A stretch of 17,643 nucleotides of DNA, taken from an uncultured Methylophaga sp. (GTDB lineage Bacteria; Pseudomonadota; Gammaproteobacteria; Nitrosococcales; Methylophagaceae). Below are positions 7,327 through 16,651 of the stretch, in pieces. The stretch covers positions 1-17,643 of the forward strand of contig CANRLD010000011.1 of NCBI GenBank assembly GCA_947631375.1, in the 5' to 3' direction. The notes beneath the pieces were generated by a model, which saw only the letters and a list, made by a program, of their open reading frames with translations, searched no databases and had not been told where the DNA came from. The first letter of the stretch is position 1. Each line of letters begins with the position of its first letter. Position numbers and translations under genes: made by a program.

Positions 7327-8199
7327 ATGTCTGTATCCCACCCGATCATTGCAGTAACTGGCTCATCTGGTGCCGGAACCTCGACTGTTAAACATGCATT
7401 CGAAGATATTTTTCGCCGGACGAATGTAAAGCCTGTGGTAGTTGAGGGTGATAGTTTTCACCGCTATAACCGTGAAGAAATGCGTGCGGCTGTTGCCAAA
7501 GCAGAGGCAGAAGGTGGTTCATTGACACACTTTGGGCCTGAAGCCAATTGTCTGGATCGTCTGGAAAAGTTATTCCAGACCTACTCTGAAACGGGGCGTG
7601 GCGAAAAGCGTTTCTACATTCATGATGAGTCAGAAGCCGTCAAGTTTAATCAGCCACCCGGTACGTTTACCGAATGGGAAGAGCTGGATGCCGACAGTGA
7701 TTTGCTATTTTATGAAGGGCTGCATGGCGGCGTCGTTACCGATGAAGTGAATATCGCGCAGTATACCGATTTGCTGATTGGTGTGGTGCCGGTTATCAAT
7801 ATTGAATGGATCCAGAAAATCAAACGTGATTGCTCTAATCGCGGCTACTCACAAGATGCCGTCGTTGATATCATTTTAAAGCGCATGCCGGATTATATTC
7901 ATCACATCACTCCGCAATTTTCTCGCACTCATATTAATTTCCAGCGGGTGCCACTGATCGACACCTCCAACCCGTTTGTGATGCGTGAGATCCCCACGGC
8001 GGATGAAAGTTTATGTGTTATTCGTTTTAAAGATCCGAAACAGGCAGATTTTCCTTACTACCTTTCAATGTTAAAAGACTCTTTTATGTCCCGGCCAAAT
8101 AATATTGTGGTGCCAGGCGTAAAAATGGGCTTGGCGATGGAGGTCATCCTGACGCCATTTATTGAAGAAATGATGCAGAAAAAACGCCAGCGTGGTTAA
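7327..8199 (+). CDS. prkB: Phosphoribulokinase (type I, CbbP/PrkB-like)
   Basis: The protein phosphorylates ribulose 5-phosphate to ribulose 1,5-bisphosphate with ATP. Its 290 residues fit the proteobacterial type I family. The P-loop GSSGAGTS is at 12-19. Catalytic and substrate residues known from the Rhodobacter enzyme appear conserved: D42, H45 and R49 in GDSFHRYNR, E130 in YEGLHGG, and R167, D168 and R172 in the KRDCSNRG segment. TPQFSRTHINFQRVP and VVPGVKMGLAMEVI are also typical. AAGGAGA at 7313-7319 sets the start. The sequence closely resembles E. coli PrkB, whose role without RuBisCO is unclear; a Calvin-cycle CbbP role cannot be excluded. No RuBisCO or other cbb gene is in the window. 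The gene lies between purD and tsaC, apparently in one transcription unit. Confidence 0.93.
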   Translation: MSVSHPIIAVTGSSGAGTSTVKHAFEDIFRRTNVKPVVVEGDSFHRYNREEMRAAVAKAEAEGGSLTHFGPEANCLDRLEKLFQTYSETGRGEKRFYIHDESEAVKFNQPPGTFTEWEELDADSDLLFYEGLHGGVVTDEVNIAQYTDLLIGVVPVINIEWIQKIKRDCSNRGYSQDAVVDIILKRMPDYIHHITPQFSRTHINFQRVPLIDTSNPFVMREIPTADESLCVIRFKDPKQADFPYYLSMLKDSFMSRPNNIVVPGVKMGLAMEVILTPFIEEMMQKKRQRG

Positions 8200-8244
8200 G
8201 TAAAGCGGAATGAATGTGACTGTAGCGAACGCCCCCGCACCGCT

Positions 8245-9713
<1,469 letters not shown>

Positions 9714-10802
9714 TTACGATTCTCTGGACAGGAGCGCCAGTTGATCCGCCTGGTATTCGCTGATTAATGGATCGATAACCTGATCCAGTTCGCCGGAAAC
9801 GATTTCATCCAGTTTATAGAGTGTTAAGTTAATCCGATGGTCGGTAATGCGGCCTTGTGGGTAGTTATAGGTACGGATGCGCTCACTACGATCGCCGCTG
9901 CCGACCAGTAAACGCCTGGTTTCTGCTTGTTCTGTAGCCTGTTTTTCCTGCTTGGCAGCCATAATTCTGGATTGCAGCACCGACATCGCCTTGGCTCGGT
10001 TTTTATGTTGTGAGCGTTCTTCCTGACATTCGACAATAATGCCGGTGGGAATATGGGTCAGCCGCACGGCAGAATCAGTGGTATTGACGTGCTGCCCACC
10101 GGCACCTGATGAACGGAAGGTATCCATTTTGATATCGGCCGGATTAATGTCGATCTGATCGATCTCATCCGCCTCGGCTAAAATGGCAACAGTGCAGGCA
10201 GAGGTATGAATACGACCTTGTGATTCTGTTTCCGGAACGCGCTGTACCCGATGCGCACCAGATTCAAATTTCAGTCGTGAATAAGCGCCTTCACCGACGA
10301 TCCGCGCGATAATTTCTTTATAGCCACCATGCTCGCCTTCCTGGGCATTTAGAACTTCCACTTGCCAGCGGCGCAGTTCTGCATAGCGGCTGTACATGCG
10401 GAATAAGTCACCAGAGAAAATAGCTGCCTCGTCACCGCCGGTACCAGCACGGATTTCCAGGAATATATTGCGTTGATCGTTGGGATCTTTGGGAAGCAGT
10501 AATTTTTGCAACTCAAGTGCCAGCTGTGCCTGCTTTTCTTCAGCGATGGCTAATTCTTCTTTTGCCATCTCACGCAGTTCAGCATCATTTTCCTGCAGCA
10601 TGACGTGAGCATCTTTCACGTCGTTTGAGATTTTCAGATATTCCGCAAAGTGTTTAACGACCGGTTCGAGCTGTGCGTATTCTTGCGACAGGCTGCGAAA
10701 CTTGTTCTGATCAGCCATGGTTTCCGGATCTGCGAGCAGGCCACTGATCTCTTCGTGTCGATCTGCGAGTGCTTCAAGTTTATGCCTGATGGAATCTTTC
10801 AC
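9714..10802 (-). CDS. prfA: Peptide chain release factor 1
   Basis: RF1 recognises UAA and UAG stop codons and triggers peptide release. The 362 residues match the family. The codon-recognition tripeptide is PET at 190-192 (PxT type, as in RF1, not the SPF of RF2). The catalytic GGQ is at 235-237 in [14 protein letters not shown]. An N-terminal coiled region (about 1-105) precedes [14 protein letters not shown] (114-127). Translation starts at a GTG (10800-10802), 3 nt after the hemA stop, so it is probably coupled to hemA. prmC, whose product methylates the GGQ glutamine and which often follows prfA, is absent here; hemF faces it instead. Confidence 0.97.
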   Translation of the reverse strand: MKDSIRHKLEALADRHEEISGLLADPETMADQNKFRSLSQEYAQLEPVVKHFAEYLKISNDVKDAHVMLQENDAELREMAKEELAIAEEKQAQLALELQKLLLPKDPNDQRNIFLEIRAGTGGDEAAIFSGDLFRMYSRYAELRRWQVEVLNAQEGEHGGYKEIIARIVGEGAYSRLKFESGAHRVQRVPETESQGRIHTSACTVAILAEADEIDQIDINPADIKMDTFRSSGAGGQHVNTTDSAVRLTHIPTGIIVECQEERSQHKNRAKAMSVLQSRIMAAKQEKQATEQAETRRLLVGSGDRSERIRTYNYPQGRITDHRINLTLYKLDEIVSGELDQVIDPLISEYQADQLALLSRES

Positions 10803-10805
10803 GGC

Positions 10806-12065
10806 TCAATCCTTAATGTTGAATAAGCGACGGGCGGCATCAATCAATGGATTATCCTCATCAGATTCAAATGCTGCCTGGCGCAGTTGTTTACTGGGTT
10901 CGTGCAATAGTTTGTTGGTCAGGGTGCGCGCCAGTTCGGCCAGAACCACCTGAGCAGCGATCCCTTGTTCCAGTTGGCGCAAGGCTTTGTTTAACACTTG
11001 TGCGCTATATAATTGGCCTTGAGCACGAATGGAACGGATGACCGGCACGGCATCCTGGCTACGCATCCAGCCGGCAAAGTGATCGGCCTGACTGTTGATG
11101 ATTTCCTCTGCCTGCTCGGCAGCATCACGACGTGACTGCAGGTTTTCTTCAATAATGTCATGCAGATCATCAACACCATATAGATAGATATCTTCAAGCT
11201 GTCCGACTTCCGCTTCTATATCGCGAGGAACCGCCAGATCGACCATAAAAATCGGCCGACGTTTCCGCTGTTTCAGAGCACTTTCCACCGAGCCTTTGCC
11301 TAATATGGGCAACTGACTAGCGGTTGAGCTGATCACGATATCGGCTTCGGCAAGATGTGCCGGAATTTCCCCCAGACTGATGGCATAACCATTGACCGAG
11401 GTCGCCAGAGCATGCGCGCGTTCAACGGTGCGGTTGGCAATAATCAAGCACTTGATTTTGTTATCAAACAGATGGCGGGCAACCAGTTCAATTGTTTCGC
11501 CGGCACCAATTAACAGTGCGGTGGAATCGGCAAGGTTACCGAAAATTTGTTTTGCCAGACTGACCGCGGCGAAAGCGACAGACACTGGGCTGTTACCAAT
11601 AGCGGTATCGGTGCGGACTTGTTTTGCAACAGCAAAAGCATGCTGAAACAGGCGGCCTAAGGATTTACCCAGCGCCTGGGCATTGACTGCCTGCGTGTAA
11701 GCCGTTTTTAACTGGCCAAGGATTTGTGGTTCACCAAGTACCAGAGAATCAAGCCCACAAGCAACCCGATACAGATGCCTGACCGCTTCATAACCTTCAT
11801 AGCGGTAAAAGTATGAGGGTGAAAGTTCGAGTGTTTGTTGCTGGAAATTGTGCAACCATAACAGGACATTACTGTCACAATCTTGGTTAAGGTGACAGTA
11901 GATTTCAGTACGGTTGCATGTCGACACAATAACGGCTTCGATGACATTGTCATTCGACATCAATGATGATAACGCCAAAGGCAAGTTATCAGCATCAAAG
12001 CTAAGCTGCTCACGCACAGCAACCGGCGCGGTTGTGTGGTTAATGCCGTAAGTGACAAGATGCAT
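10806..12065 (-). CDS. hemA: Glutamyl-tRNA reductase
   Basis: HemA reduces glutamyl-tRNA(Glu) to glutamate-1-semialdehyde with NADPH, the committed step of the C5 route to heme. The 419 residues match E. coli. Catalytic C50 lies in STCNRTE (48-54). GLDSLVLGEPQILGQ occupies 104-118, and the NADPH-binding GAGE is at 187-190. The C-terminal dimerisation helices run from about 310 to 419. The ATG at 12065 gives the normal N-terminus (MHLVTYGINHTTAPV), but no ribosome site is visible upstream. A 19-bp palindrome lies 23-41 bp upstream and could be an operator. It is divergent from the TPR lipoprotein gene and forms a two-gene operon with prfA. Confidence 0.97.
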   Translation of the reverse strand: MHLVTYGINHTTAPVAVREQLSFDADNLPLALSSLMSNDNVIEAVIVSTCNRTEIYCHLNQDCDSNVLLWLHNFQQQTLELSPSYFYRYEGYEAVRHLYRVACGLDSLVLGEPQILGQLKTAYTQAVNAQALGKSLGRLFQHAFAVAKQVRTDTAIGNSPVSVAFAAVSLAKQIFGNLADSTALLIGAGETIELVARHLFDNKIKCLIIANRTVERAHALATSVNGYAISLGEIPAHLAEADIVISSTASQLPILGKGSVESALKQRKRRPIFMVDLAVPRDIEAEVGQLEDIYLYGVDDLHDIIEENLQSRRDAAEQAEEIINSQADHFAGWMRSQDAVPVIRSIRAQGQLYSAQVLNKALRQLEQGIAAQVVLAELARTLTNKLLHEPSKQLRQAAFESDEDNPLIDAARRLFNIKD

Positions 12066-12085
12066 AATTTAAGGAGTCGTGTTGT

Positions 12086-12178
12086 ATGCTGTTAAACTTT
12101 AACAGCCAGGTGCCTGATAGTTGGGTCTGGACAAAATTAATTCGTCATTCTATCAAACTCAATCAGTCAGGTCGTTGA
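12086..12178 (+). CDS. Possible 30-codon leader ORF before the TPR lipoprotein gene
   Basis: An AAGGAGT at 12071-12077 stands 8 nt before ATG 12086, a stronger ribosome site than those of most neighbouring genes. The frame runs 30 codons, starting MLLNFNSQVPDSWVW, to a TGA at 12176-12178, only 3 nt before the ATG of the TPR gene. This would allow translational coupling. The peptide has no recognised family and little sign of coding selection. The ribosome-site match could be chance, since transcription would have to begin inside hemA on the plus strand. Treat as a candidate only. Confidence 0.28.
   Translation: MLLNFNSQVPDSWVWTKLIRHSIKLNQSGR
12088..12106. promoter_or_regulatory. 19-bp perfect palindrome in the hemA/TPR divergent region (possible operator)
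   Basis: GCTGTTAAACTTTAACAGC has two perfect 9-bp arms around a single central C. It sits 23-41 bp upstream of the hemA start, where an operator for hemA or for the divergent lipoprotein operon would lie. The one-base centre makes it more likely a DNA-binding site than an RNA hairpin, though a shorter stem could form in RNA. It does not match an FNR box, and I cannot assign a regulator. Confidence 0.55.
12128..12156 (+). promoter_or_regulatory. Candidate sigma-70 promoter for the TPR-lolB-ispE operon
   Basis: TGGACA at 12128-12133 (5 of 6 to the -35 consensus) is followed after 17 bp by TATCAA at 12151-12156 (4 of 6 to the -10). The predicted start near 12163 would give a leader of about 19 nt with a weak AGG ribosome site at 12169-12171. 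It lies inside the possible 30-codon leader ORF, so the two proposals compete. Prediction by eye only. Confidence 0.4.
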
Positions 12179-12181
12179 ATT

Positions 12182-13957
12182 ATGGATTTTTTGCAACAAT
12201 TACGCTGTTATTTGAAACCGTTTATCGCTTCGATACCTTGGGTGATAGTACCTGTTTTATTGTTCGGATGCGTAGCAACGGCCAAGCAAACGGACGAAAG
12301 CAATAGCCTTGAGCCGGTAGAGCTGGTTGAAGCGGAACAGACAAAAACTGACCAGGCCGAGATGACTTTGCCGCTTAGTCCTGAACTGGTTTATTACATC
12401 CTTGCGGCAGAGATTGCCGGGCAGCGGGGAGAGCTGGATATTGCGGTTGATCTATATAATCAGGCCGCCGAAATCACCGATTCACCAGCACTCGCCGGGC
12501 GTTCGGCACGGGTTTCGACTTTTTCCCGCGATCCGAAACGCATTGATCGGGCGTTGACACGCTGGCAGGAGGTTTCGCCTAACGAAGCCGAAGTGTATGT
12601 GATGCGCGTACCTTTTTTGCTGATGGAAGATAACTATCCGGAAGTTGTCAAAAATATAAATAAGGCGTTGGCACTGGACCCGGAAAATAAAGCCCAATAT
12701 TTGGAAAGCCTAGCAGCGAATTTAAGTGAGAAAGGTGATCCCGAACGTGGTTTGCAAACCATTCTGGAGCTCGACGCCTATCAAAATGATGATCCGACGG
12801 CGCGATTCACCTATGCACGCCTGGCAGCATATTTTCAGCGTTTTGAAGTAGCAGAAATTGCGGTGAACGGCTTGCTGGAAGAATACCCGGAAAATGAAGT
12901 GTATCTGGGAATGAAAGCAGATTTGCTGCAAACCTTTAATAAAAGTGAAGAAGCACTAAAGTTGATTGCCAAAGCAGCAGAGCGGGAGGGGGCCAGCGAA
13001 TCCTTGCGTTTTACCTACGGTAAATTGCTGGGGGAAAGCGGGCAGTCAGAGAAAGCGAAAGCCATTTTTGAAGCATTACATCTGGAAAATCCCGATAACC
13101 CTGATGTGATTTTTGCGTTGGGATTGCTGGCGCTGGAGCGCGAAGATGGCCAAACAGCCAAATCATTTTTTAGCCAATTGTTGCAATTGGGCGATGGGAG
13201 TGGCCAAGCCAGCTATTTCATGGGGCTGACTGAGGAAATGAATAACAATCTTGATTCTGCTCTGGTCTGGTTTGCGTCGGTGCCAATGGACAGTCCGCGT
13301 TTTGAAATGGCACAAACACGCTATATCAACCTGCTGGCCGAGCAGGGCAAGATTGATAAGGCGAGGCAACATTTGCAGCTGCTACGACAGGAACGTCCGC
13401 AACAGGCTATCGAATTTTATCTGTTTGAAGCGGCATTTTTGCGGGAGCAGCGGCTGCCAGATGAAGCATTAAATATTCTGCATGAAGCCTTAATCGCTTA
13501 TCCAGGCAATCTGGACTTGTTATACAACCGGGCAATGGTGGCGGAATCTGTCGATGAACTGGAGATCCTGGAAACAGATCTGCGTACTATTTTAAAAATA
13601 GATCCGATGAACTCGCAGGCATTGAACGCGCTTGGCTATACATTGACGGATCGTACGGACCGTCATGCGGAAGCATTGGAGTTGATTAATAAAGCACTGG
13701 AATTGCGGCCGAATGATCCATATTACCTTGATAGTCTTGGCTGGGTTTACTACCGCCTGGGCGATTTGGAAAAAGCAGAGCATTACTTGCGTGAAGCCGT
13801 TGCGATTCAGGCTGAAGTCGAGTTTGTCGCCCATCTTGGCGAAGTTCTCTGGGTACAAAATAAAAAGCGTGAAGCAAGAAAATATTGGGAGCGGGGGAAG
13901 AAGCTGGACGCGGATAACAAAGTGCTTCTGGAAACCGTGCAACGGTTGGATAAATGA
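12182..13957 (+). CDS. Tetratricopeptide-repeat lipoprotein
   Basis: The 591-residue protein starts with a lipoprotein signal: MDFLQQLRCYLKP, then a hydrophobic stretch ending in LLFGC, with the lipid-attachment cysteine at residue 30. An acidic linker (about 35-60) follows, and then helical TPR repeats to the C-terminus. The clearest repeats are near 485-565, with ALGYTLTDR, ALELINKALELRPNDP and YYLDSLGWVYYRLGDLEKAE. It is expected to be anchored in the outer or inner membrane, facing the periplasm. A protein of this kind lies just before lolB in many gammaproteobacteria (the PA4667-like group in Pseudomonas, from memory). Its molecular role is unknown to me; TPR repeats usually bind proteins. 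The stop overlaps the lolB start by 4 bp. Confidence 0.9.
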   Translation: MDFLQQLRCYLKPFIASIPWVIVPVLLFGCVATAKQTDESNSLEPVELVEAEQTKTDQAEMTLPLSPELVYYILAAEIAGQRGELDIAVDLYNQAAEITDSPALAGRSARVSTFSRDPKRIDRALTRWQEVSPNEAEVYVMRVPFLLMEDNYPEVVKNINKALALDPENKAQYLESLAANLSEKGDPERGLQTILELDAYQNDDPTARFTYARLAAYFQRFEVAEIAVNGLLEEYPENEVYLGMKADLLQTFNKSEEALKLIAKAAEREGASESLRFTYGKLLGESGQSEKAKAIFEALHLENPDNPDVIFALGLLALEREDGQTAKSFFSQLLQLGDGSGQASYFMGLTEEMNNNLDSALVWFASVPMDSPRFEMAQTRYINLLAEQGKIDKARQHLQLLRQERPQQAIEFYLFEAAFLREQRLPDEALNILHEALIAYPGNLDLLYNRAMVAESVDELEILETDLRTILKIDPMNSQALNALGYTLTDRTDRHAEALELINKALELRPNDPYYLDSLGWVYYRLGDLEKAEHYLREAVAIQAEVEFVAHLGEVLWVQNKKREARKYWERGKKLDADNKVLLETVQRLDK

Positions 13958-14553
13958 GACGGTATTTTGTTTTAGCAGCTGTTCTGCTGTTGAGTGCTTG
14001 TTCGCCAGTGTGGCAGACAAAGCCGTTACAGCCGGCAGAAGTGTTATGGGAAACACGGCAGGCAGAGTTAAAACAGCTCGACAGCTGGTCATTTCGGGGG
14101 CGCACTGTTATACGCCAAGATACTGAGGGCTGGAATGTCGGCGTGACCTGGCAGCAGCAGCAGGCGGATTTTGCAATCCGCTTGTTTGGCCCGTTTTCGC
14201 AAGGTGCGGTGGAGCTGAAAGGTAATAATCAGGCCGTGACCATGAGGTTTGCTGATGGTGACAGCTACTCTGCCGCCACGCCCGAACAGTTGCTGGCAGA
14301 GGTGATGGGCTGGTTGCTTCCCGTTAGTGCGTTACGCGATTGGGTGAGAGGCTTGCCGCATGAATTGATTGCAATAGATGAAAAGGTTCTGGATGAAAAA
14401 GGGCGGCTAACGCAATTGTCGCAGGCAGGCTGGCAGGTGACGTTTGTTGAATATGTGCCGTTGGATGGCAAAGAGGTGCCCGCCAAAATTTTTATTGACC
14501 ATCCGCAACTCAGTATTCGGTTGGTCATGAATGGTTGGAAAGTAACTAAATGA
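13954..14553 (+). CDS. lolB: Outer-membrane lipoprotein receptor LolB
   Basis: LolB is itself a lipoprotein and takes lipoproteins from periplasmic LolA, inserting them into the inner leaflet of the outer membrane. The 199 residues begin with MRRYFVLAAVLLLSAC, where LSAC is the lipobox and C16 the lipidated residue. The mature part fits the family: SWSFRGRTVIRQ, GWNVGVTWQQQ, IRLFGPFSQGAVEL and a C-terminal SIRLVMNGWKV. It is flanked by 4-bp ATGA overlaps with the TPR gene before it and ispE after it, indicating a translationally coupled operon, the usual gammaproteobacterial order. Confidence 0.94.
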   Translation: MRRYFVLAAVLLLSACSPVWQTKPLQPAEVLWETRQAELKQLDSWSFRGRTVIRQDTEGWNVGVTWQQQQADFAIRLFGPFSQGAVELKGNNQAVTMRFADGDSYSAATPEQLLAEVMGWLLPVSALRDWVRGLPHELIAIDEKVLDEKGRLTQLSQAGWQVTFVEYVPLDGKEVPAKIFIDHPQLSIRLVMNGWKVTK

Positions 14554-15419
14554 TGGAGTGGTGGCCGGCGCCAGCGAAGCTGAATCTGTTTCTGCATATC
14601 ACTGGCCAGCGTGCCGACGGCTATCATGAGTTGCAAACGGCGTTTCAGTTTCTGCAGTATGGTGACAAGCTGAAGTTTACCGTTACAGAATGTGCAGATA
14701 TCGTGCTGAAAAATGATTTACCGCAGGTGTTGGCAGAGGATAATTTAATTGTCCGGGCAGCAAAAACATTACAGACGTTCACCAAAACAGTACAGGGTGT
14801 TCAGATTGAACTGATAAAAAACCTGCCAATGGGGGGCGGTTTGGGCGGTGGCAGTTCGGATGCTGCTACTACGCTGGTTGCACTGAATGCGCTATGGGAT
14901 TGCGGACTTGATGAAGTGACGTTGGCAAATCTTGGCCTTCAATTGGGCGCAGATGTGCCGGTTTTTGTGCGGGGACGCGCTTCATGGGCTGAAGGTGTGG
15001 GTGAAAAACTGACCTTCATTACACCGCCGGAACCTTGGTATCTGGTGCTGTTCCCGAGGTGTGCGGTGTCGACCAAAGAAATATTTTCTGCTTCTGAATT
15101 GACACGGGACTGTGAACCTATGACAATACCTGGCTTTCTTGCAGGGAAAGGCAGTAATATCTGCGAACCGGTCGTTAAGAAATTATATCCGCCGGTTGCA
15201 CAGGCACTGACATGGTTGGCACAATATGCAGCCATGCCCCGGATGTCCGGGACAGGTTCCTGTGTCTTTGCCAGTTTTGATTCGGCCGATGAGGCTGAAA
15301 CTATTTTAGAAAAAGTGCCAGACTACTGGCAGGCTTTTACTGCCAAAGGTTGTAACGAATCGCCATTACACCTTTGTGTAAAGGACTTTGAAAAAAGTCT
15401 GAATGTAACTGCAAATTGA
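14550..15419 (+). CDS. ispE: 4-diphosphocytidyl-2-C-methyl-D-erythritol kinase
   Basis: IspE is a cytosolic GHMP kinase that phosphorylates the 2-hydroxyl of CDP-methylerythritol in the MEP route to isoprenoids. The 289 residues match the family. Conserved elements are WPAPAKLNLFLHITGQRADG (5-24, with K10 and the substrate loop), the ATP-binding glycine-rich loop LPMGGGLGGGSSDAA (92-106), and GADVPVF (133-139) with catalytic D135. The C-terminal MSGTGSCVFASF is the third GHMP motif. Two consecutive ATG codons occur at 14550 and 14553. The first overlaps the lolB stop and is preferred. A tRNA-Gln gene follows after 21 bp with no terminator between. Confidence 0.97.
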   Translation: MMEWWPAPAKLNLFLHITGQRADGYHELQTAFQFLQYGDKLKFTVTECADIVLKNDLPQVLAEDNLIVRAAKTLQTFTKTVQGVQIELIKNLPMGGGLGGGSSDAATTLVALNALWDCGLDEVTLANLGLQLGADVPVFVRGRASWAEGVGEKLTFITPPEPWYLVLFPRCAVSTKEIFSASELTRDCEPMTIPGFLAGKGSNICEPVVKKLYPPVAQALTWLAQYAAMPRMSGTGSCVFASFDSADEAETILEKVPDYWQAFTAKGCNESPLHLCVKDFEKSLNVTAN

Positions 15420-15440
15420 TAGAGTTGAGTAAAAAACAGT

Positions 15441-15515
15441 TGGGGTATCGCCAAGCGGTAAGGCACTGGGTTTTGATCCCAGCATTCCCAGGTTCGAATC
15501 CTGGTACCCCAGCCA
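15441..15515 (+). tRNA. tRNA-Gln (anticodon UUG)
   Basis: The 75-nt gene includes an encoded CCA (15513-15515). The acceptor arms TGGGGTA (15441-15447) and TACCCCA (15505-15511) pair, and the discriminator is G. The anticodon arm CTGGG-TTTTGAT-CCCAG gives UUG. The T arm reads CCAGGTTCGAATCCTGG. It lies between ispE and prs on the same strand with no terminator, so it is probably cut from the operon transcript. I recall the same position in Pseudomonas. Confidence 0.97.
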
Positions 15516-15603
15516 CTCTTTTTGTTTATTGAACGAACTCGGCATATCTATAGTGACTCAAAACCGACTCATCCAGTTACAGCAGCGTACCGCAGACGGC
15601 AAT

Positions 15604-16539
15604 ATGATGGTCTTCACCGGTAACGCCAATCGTAAACTGTCAGAAAATATCGCTAACTTTCTTAATATCAGCCTCGGCAAAGCCACTGTAGAAAAATTCA
15701 GTGACGGCGAAATCATGGTCGAAATCCTCGATAATGTTCGAGGGAAAGACGTGTTTATTGTCCAGCCGACCTGCATGCCCACCAATGATAATTTGATGGA
15801 ATTAATGGTGATGACGGATGCCATCCGTCGCGCATCGGCTAAACGTATCACCTTGGTTGTTCCGTATTTTGGTTACTCTCGTCAGGATCGTCGACCGCGT
15901 TCTGCACGGGTTGCGATTACCGCTAAAGTGGTAGCAAACATGTTGACTGGTGTTGGAGCCGATCGGGTATTAACCGTTGACTTGCACGCCGATCAAATCC
16001 AGGGCTTTTTTGATTGCCCAGTGGATAATGTATACGCCTCCCCTGTATTGCTGGGTGATATCTGGAAACATAAATATGACGATTTAGTGGTCGTTTCTCC
16101 GGATGTCGGCGGCGTAGTGCGGGCGCGTGCCTTGGCGAAACATCTGGATGTTGAGCTGGCAATTATTGATAAACGACGTCCACGCGCCAATGTTGCCAAA
16201 GTGATGAATATTATTGGTGATGTTGATGGCCGTACCTGTGTGTTGGTTGATGACATGGTCGATACCGCAGGAACACTTTGCGCCGCTGCGGCTGCGTTGA
16301 AGGAGCAGGGGGCTGTCAAGGTGGTGGCGTATTGTACTCACCCGGTTCTGTCGGGTTTAGCGGTTGCCAATATCAATAACTCGTTGCTGAACGAGATTGT
16401 CGTTACGGATACGATTCCGCTGCAACCTGATGCTGCCGAGTGCGAAAAAATACGCGTATTAAGCATTGCCGAAATGCTTGCCGAAGCGATGTACCGGATT
16501 AGTAATGAAGAGTCAGTAAGCTCTTTATATATGGATTAA
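15604..16539 (+). CDS. prs: Ribose-phosphate pyrophosphokinase
   Basis: Prs makes PRPP from ribose 5-phosphate and ATP, the substrate for purine, pyrimidine, histidine, tryptophan and NAD synthesis. From ATG 15604 the protein has 311 residues, close to the E. coli 315. Motifs are FSDGE (32-36), YSRQDRR (91-97, ATP loop), [12 protein letters not shown] (125-136), KRRPRAN (190-196, flexible loop) and the PRPP-binding [10 protein letters not shown] (215-224). The start is uncertain. ATG 15604 or 15607 gives the family-like N-terminus [11 protein letters not shown], but no good ribosome site precedes either. GTG 15553 and TTG 15529 are in frame and would add 17 or 25 unsupported residues. The gene follows the tRNA-Gln by 88 bp. 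Confidence 0.95.
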   Translation: MMVFTGNANRKLSENIANFLNISLGKATVEKFSDGEIMVEILDNVRGKDVFIVQPTCMPTNDNLMELMVMTDAIRRASAKRITLVVPYFGYSRQDRRPRSARVAITAKVVANMLTGVGADRVLTVDLHADQIQGFFDCPVDNVYASPVLLGDIWKHKYDDLVVVSPDVGGVVRARALAKHLDVELAIIDKRRPRANVAKVMNIIGDVDGRTCVLVDDMVDTAGTLCAAAAALKEQGAVKVVAYCTHPVLSGLAVANINNSLLNEIVVTDTIPLQPDAAECEKIRVLSIAEMLAEAMYRISNEESVSSLYMD

Positions 16540-16561
16540 TCAAAAGCTGAACTTTTGATTA
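16537..16561 (+). repeat. Inverted repeat overlapping the prs stop codon
   Basis: TAATCAAAAG (16537-16546) and CTTTTGATTA (16552-16561) form a perfect 10-bp stem with loop CTGAA. The first three bases of the stem are the prs stop codon. No T-run follows, so it is not a standard rho-independent terminator. It could protect the prs mRNA 3' end, or pause transcription before rplY. Confidence 0.6.
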
Positions 16562-16651
16562 CATGTGCCGAACCTGGTCGCGGGGGAGGCGAAAGCCGTT
16601 ATAACGGCAAAGTTAACGGGCCTTATGTCCGTTTTTGTTTTGGAGAGTAAG
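16562..16651 (+). promoter_or_regulatory. Structured leader of rplY, possible attenuator or L25 autoregulatory site
   Basis: The 112-bp gap between prs and rplY contains GGC-GAAA-GCC (16588-16597), a small stem with a GNRA-type tetraloop. It also has a perfect 14-bp palindrome GCCGTTATAACGGC (16595-16608). TAACGG occurs twice, at 16602-16607 and 16614-16619. CCGTTA at 16596-16601 and CCGTT at 16629-16633 can each pair with these copies, so several helices are mutually exclusive. The last one (AACGG/CCGTT) is followed by TTTTTGTTTT, a weak terminator-like tract. Autogenous control of rplY by L25 is described for E. coli, to my knowledge. That this leader works the same way is inference. Confidence 0.4.

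Noticed and set aside
13592..14126. Minus- and plus-strand ORFs of 130-166 codons across the TPR/lolB junction
   Set aside because: They overlap two well-supported genes and have no recognisable motifs or ribosome sites.
15529..15603. Extended prs start at TTG 15529 or GTG 15553
   Set aside because: The added residues are not found in known Prs proteins. The ATG at 15604/15607 gives the standard length, though the lack of a ribosome site leaves some doubt.
16565..16651. Extended rplY start at GTG 16565
   Set aside because: The added 29 residues are not typical of L25, and ATG 16652 has a GGAG site at proper spacing.
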